From an uncultured Eubacteriales bacterium (GTDB lineage Bacteria; Bacillota; Clostridia; Christensenellales; QAND01): a stretch of DNA of 5,761 bases. A model generated the notes under the pieces. That model did no database searches. It was not told the DNA's origin and saw only the letters and a list, made by a program, of their open reading frames with translations. Position 1 is the first letter of the stretch, and each line of letters starts with the position of its first letter. The stretch lies in the NCBI GenBank assembly GCA_900546685.1, contig UREB01000116.1, positions 1-5,761 of the forward strand, given 5' to 3'. The position numbers and the translations under genes were made by a program. Below are positions 4,648-5,761 of the stretch, in pieces.

Positions 4648-5761
4648 ATGCAGGAACGCAAGCGAATATTTGTCGATACCCCTTTTTTAAAGGCCGCAGA
4701 GCTTCCTTTGTTGATGCTGATTACCGTCGTCGTTGTGGCGCTTTGTTATGTGCTGGCCTCTTATGTCATGCCGTTGCTGCTAGCCATCCTCATTTCTACA
4801 GCCATGGAGCCTCTTGTACGCATGCTTTCCGGCACCAATCGATCCGGCGAAAAGGTACGTGGCGGGCTTCCTAGAAAAGTTGCTGTGCTTTTGGTAATGC
4901 TGATCGTGTTTACGCTGCTGATCACGGTGGGATTCTTTATCATTCAAGGGGTTGTATCAGAGCTTATCTCGTTAGCGGAATCCCTGCCAGCCAAGATTCC
5001 ACAATGGATGGAAAGCCTAGATCAGCTAGGTCAACAAATTTCCGCTCAGTTTCCCATCATTTCTACGGAAAACTTGGCCTCTATCATACAAAGCCTCAGC
5101 GGACATTTGACAGAAAGCATCACTACGATAGCTGCTTCTGCCGTTTCGTTTGTTACGCAAATGCCAGCCATCATTCTGTTCATCGTATTTACCATTATGT
5201 CTACATACTTTTTTTCCGTGTCTCGCTTTAGCATTATGCGGAATCTAAAGCGGCAGCTGCCACAGAGCTGGCAGGAAACGGCGCAGCATCTATATGGTAC
5301 GCTGGCCAAGGCGTTGTTTGGCTGGCTCAAGGCGCAATTTATCATTCTCTGCTGTATGTTTTTGGTTATGTTCATCGGATTTACCATCTTGAACGTTCAC
5401 TATGCTCTATTGATTGCGCTTGGCATTGCCGTGATGGATGCGCTTCCCATCCTAGGCTCCGGCCTTGTCATGATTCCTTGGATCGGTTACCAGCTGTTTT
5501 TCGGCTCCTTACCGATGGGCATAGGGCTTGCCCTGATCTATGTGCTGCTTATCTTTACCCGTCAAAGCATCGAGCCGCGGGTGGTAGGGGGGCAGTTCGG
5601 CCTGCCGCCGTTATGGACGATGTGCGCCATGTATGCCGGTTTTCGCCTGTTTGGATTCATCGGCCTCTTCCTTGGCCCTTTAACTTTGCTTTTGATGTAT
5701 AACGTAGCAAAAATGTATCTGCAAAAGCGTACCTACCGAGAAGTGCTGGCGGACGTTGCGG
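4648..5761 (+). CDS. ytvI: AI-2E family membrane protein, sporulation YtvI type (open at right edge)
   Basis: Integral membrane protein, 371 codons visible without a stop. The AI-2E family layout is clear: hydrophobic helices near 18-57 and 77-99, an amphipathic central region (about 100-168), then helices near 171-190, 231-248, 251-283, 291-306 and 322-352. Conserved C-terminal blocks are MDALPILGSGLVMIPW at 263-278, RQSIEPRVVGGQFGLPP at 305-321 and GFIGLFLGP at 336-344. The DALPILG...IPW block and the near-usual YtvI length suggest the YtvI subgroup, known in Bacillus as a sporulation integral membrane protein; its molecular job is unknown, and a PerM-type permease is the alternative. The frame has only a few codons left by family length. 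The start is the only ATG near a good ribosome binding site. It follows the EamA gene after 113 nt and appears to have its own promoter. Confidence 0.87.
   Translation, partial: MQERKRIFVDTPFLKAAELPLLMLITVVVVALCYVLASYVMPLLLAILISTAMEPLVRMLSGTNRSGEKVRGGLPRKVAVLLVMLIVFTLLITVGFFIIQGVVSELISLAESLPAKIPQWMESLDQLGQQISAQFPIISTENLASIIQSLSGHLTESITTIAASAVSFVTQMPAIILFIVFTIMSTYFFSVSRFSIMRNLKRQLPQSWQETAQHLYGTLAKALFGWLKAQFIILCCMFLVMFIGFTILNVHYALLIALGIAVMDALPILGSGLVMIPWIGYQLFFGSLPMGIGLALIYVLLIFTRQSIEPRVVGGQFGLPPLWTMCAMYAGFRLFGFIGLFLGPLTLLLMYNVAKMYLQKRTYREVLADVA

Overview
The window looks like chromosomal DNA of a spore-forming member of the Bacillota, most likely class Clostridia. The reasons are strong AGGAGG-type ribosome binding sites, intrinsic terminators, a mannose-family PTS protein, a class II ketose-bisphosphate aldolase and a protein of the sporulation-associated YtvI type. 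Base composition is close to balanced. There are no RNA genes, insertion sequences, CRISPR arrays or phage genes.

Layout: positions 1-2388 carry three genes on the minus strand and 2548-5761 carry three on the plus strand. On the minus strand, in transcription order, are a single mannose-family PTS EIIB gene (2388-1894) with its own consensus promoter and perfect-stem terminator, a class II aldolase (1578-754) with its own promoter and a palindrome in its leader, and a zinc-dependent medium-chain dehydrogenase (698 to the left edge, C-terminal part missing). On the plus strand are a DUF362 protein (2548-3633), an EamA/DMT-type membrane transporter only 4 nt later (3638-4534), and a YtvI-like AI-2E-family membrane protein (4648 to the right edge, still open).

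How the parts may work together: the aldolase and dehydrogenase probably form one transcript and fit a route in which a polyol or sugar phosphate is oxidised to a ketose phosphate and then cleaved to trioses. The substrate cannot be read from the sequence. The PTS EIIB may belong to the same carbohydrate theme, but its IIA, IIC and IID partners are not here, and the terminator separates it from the aldolase. The DUF362-EamA pair looks like a second, translationally close unit of unknown substrate. The PTS EIIB and DUF362 genes diverge from a 159-bp region that holds two facing promoters and a near-palindrome between them.

Nothing in the window is clearly a new system. The most unusual points are the stand-alone PTS EIIB divergent from DUF362, the atypical aldolase active-site loops, the cysteine-rich tail of the DUF362 protein, and a possible sigma-E-type promoter before the YtvI-like gene.
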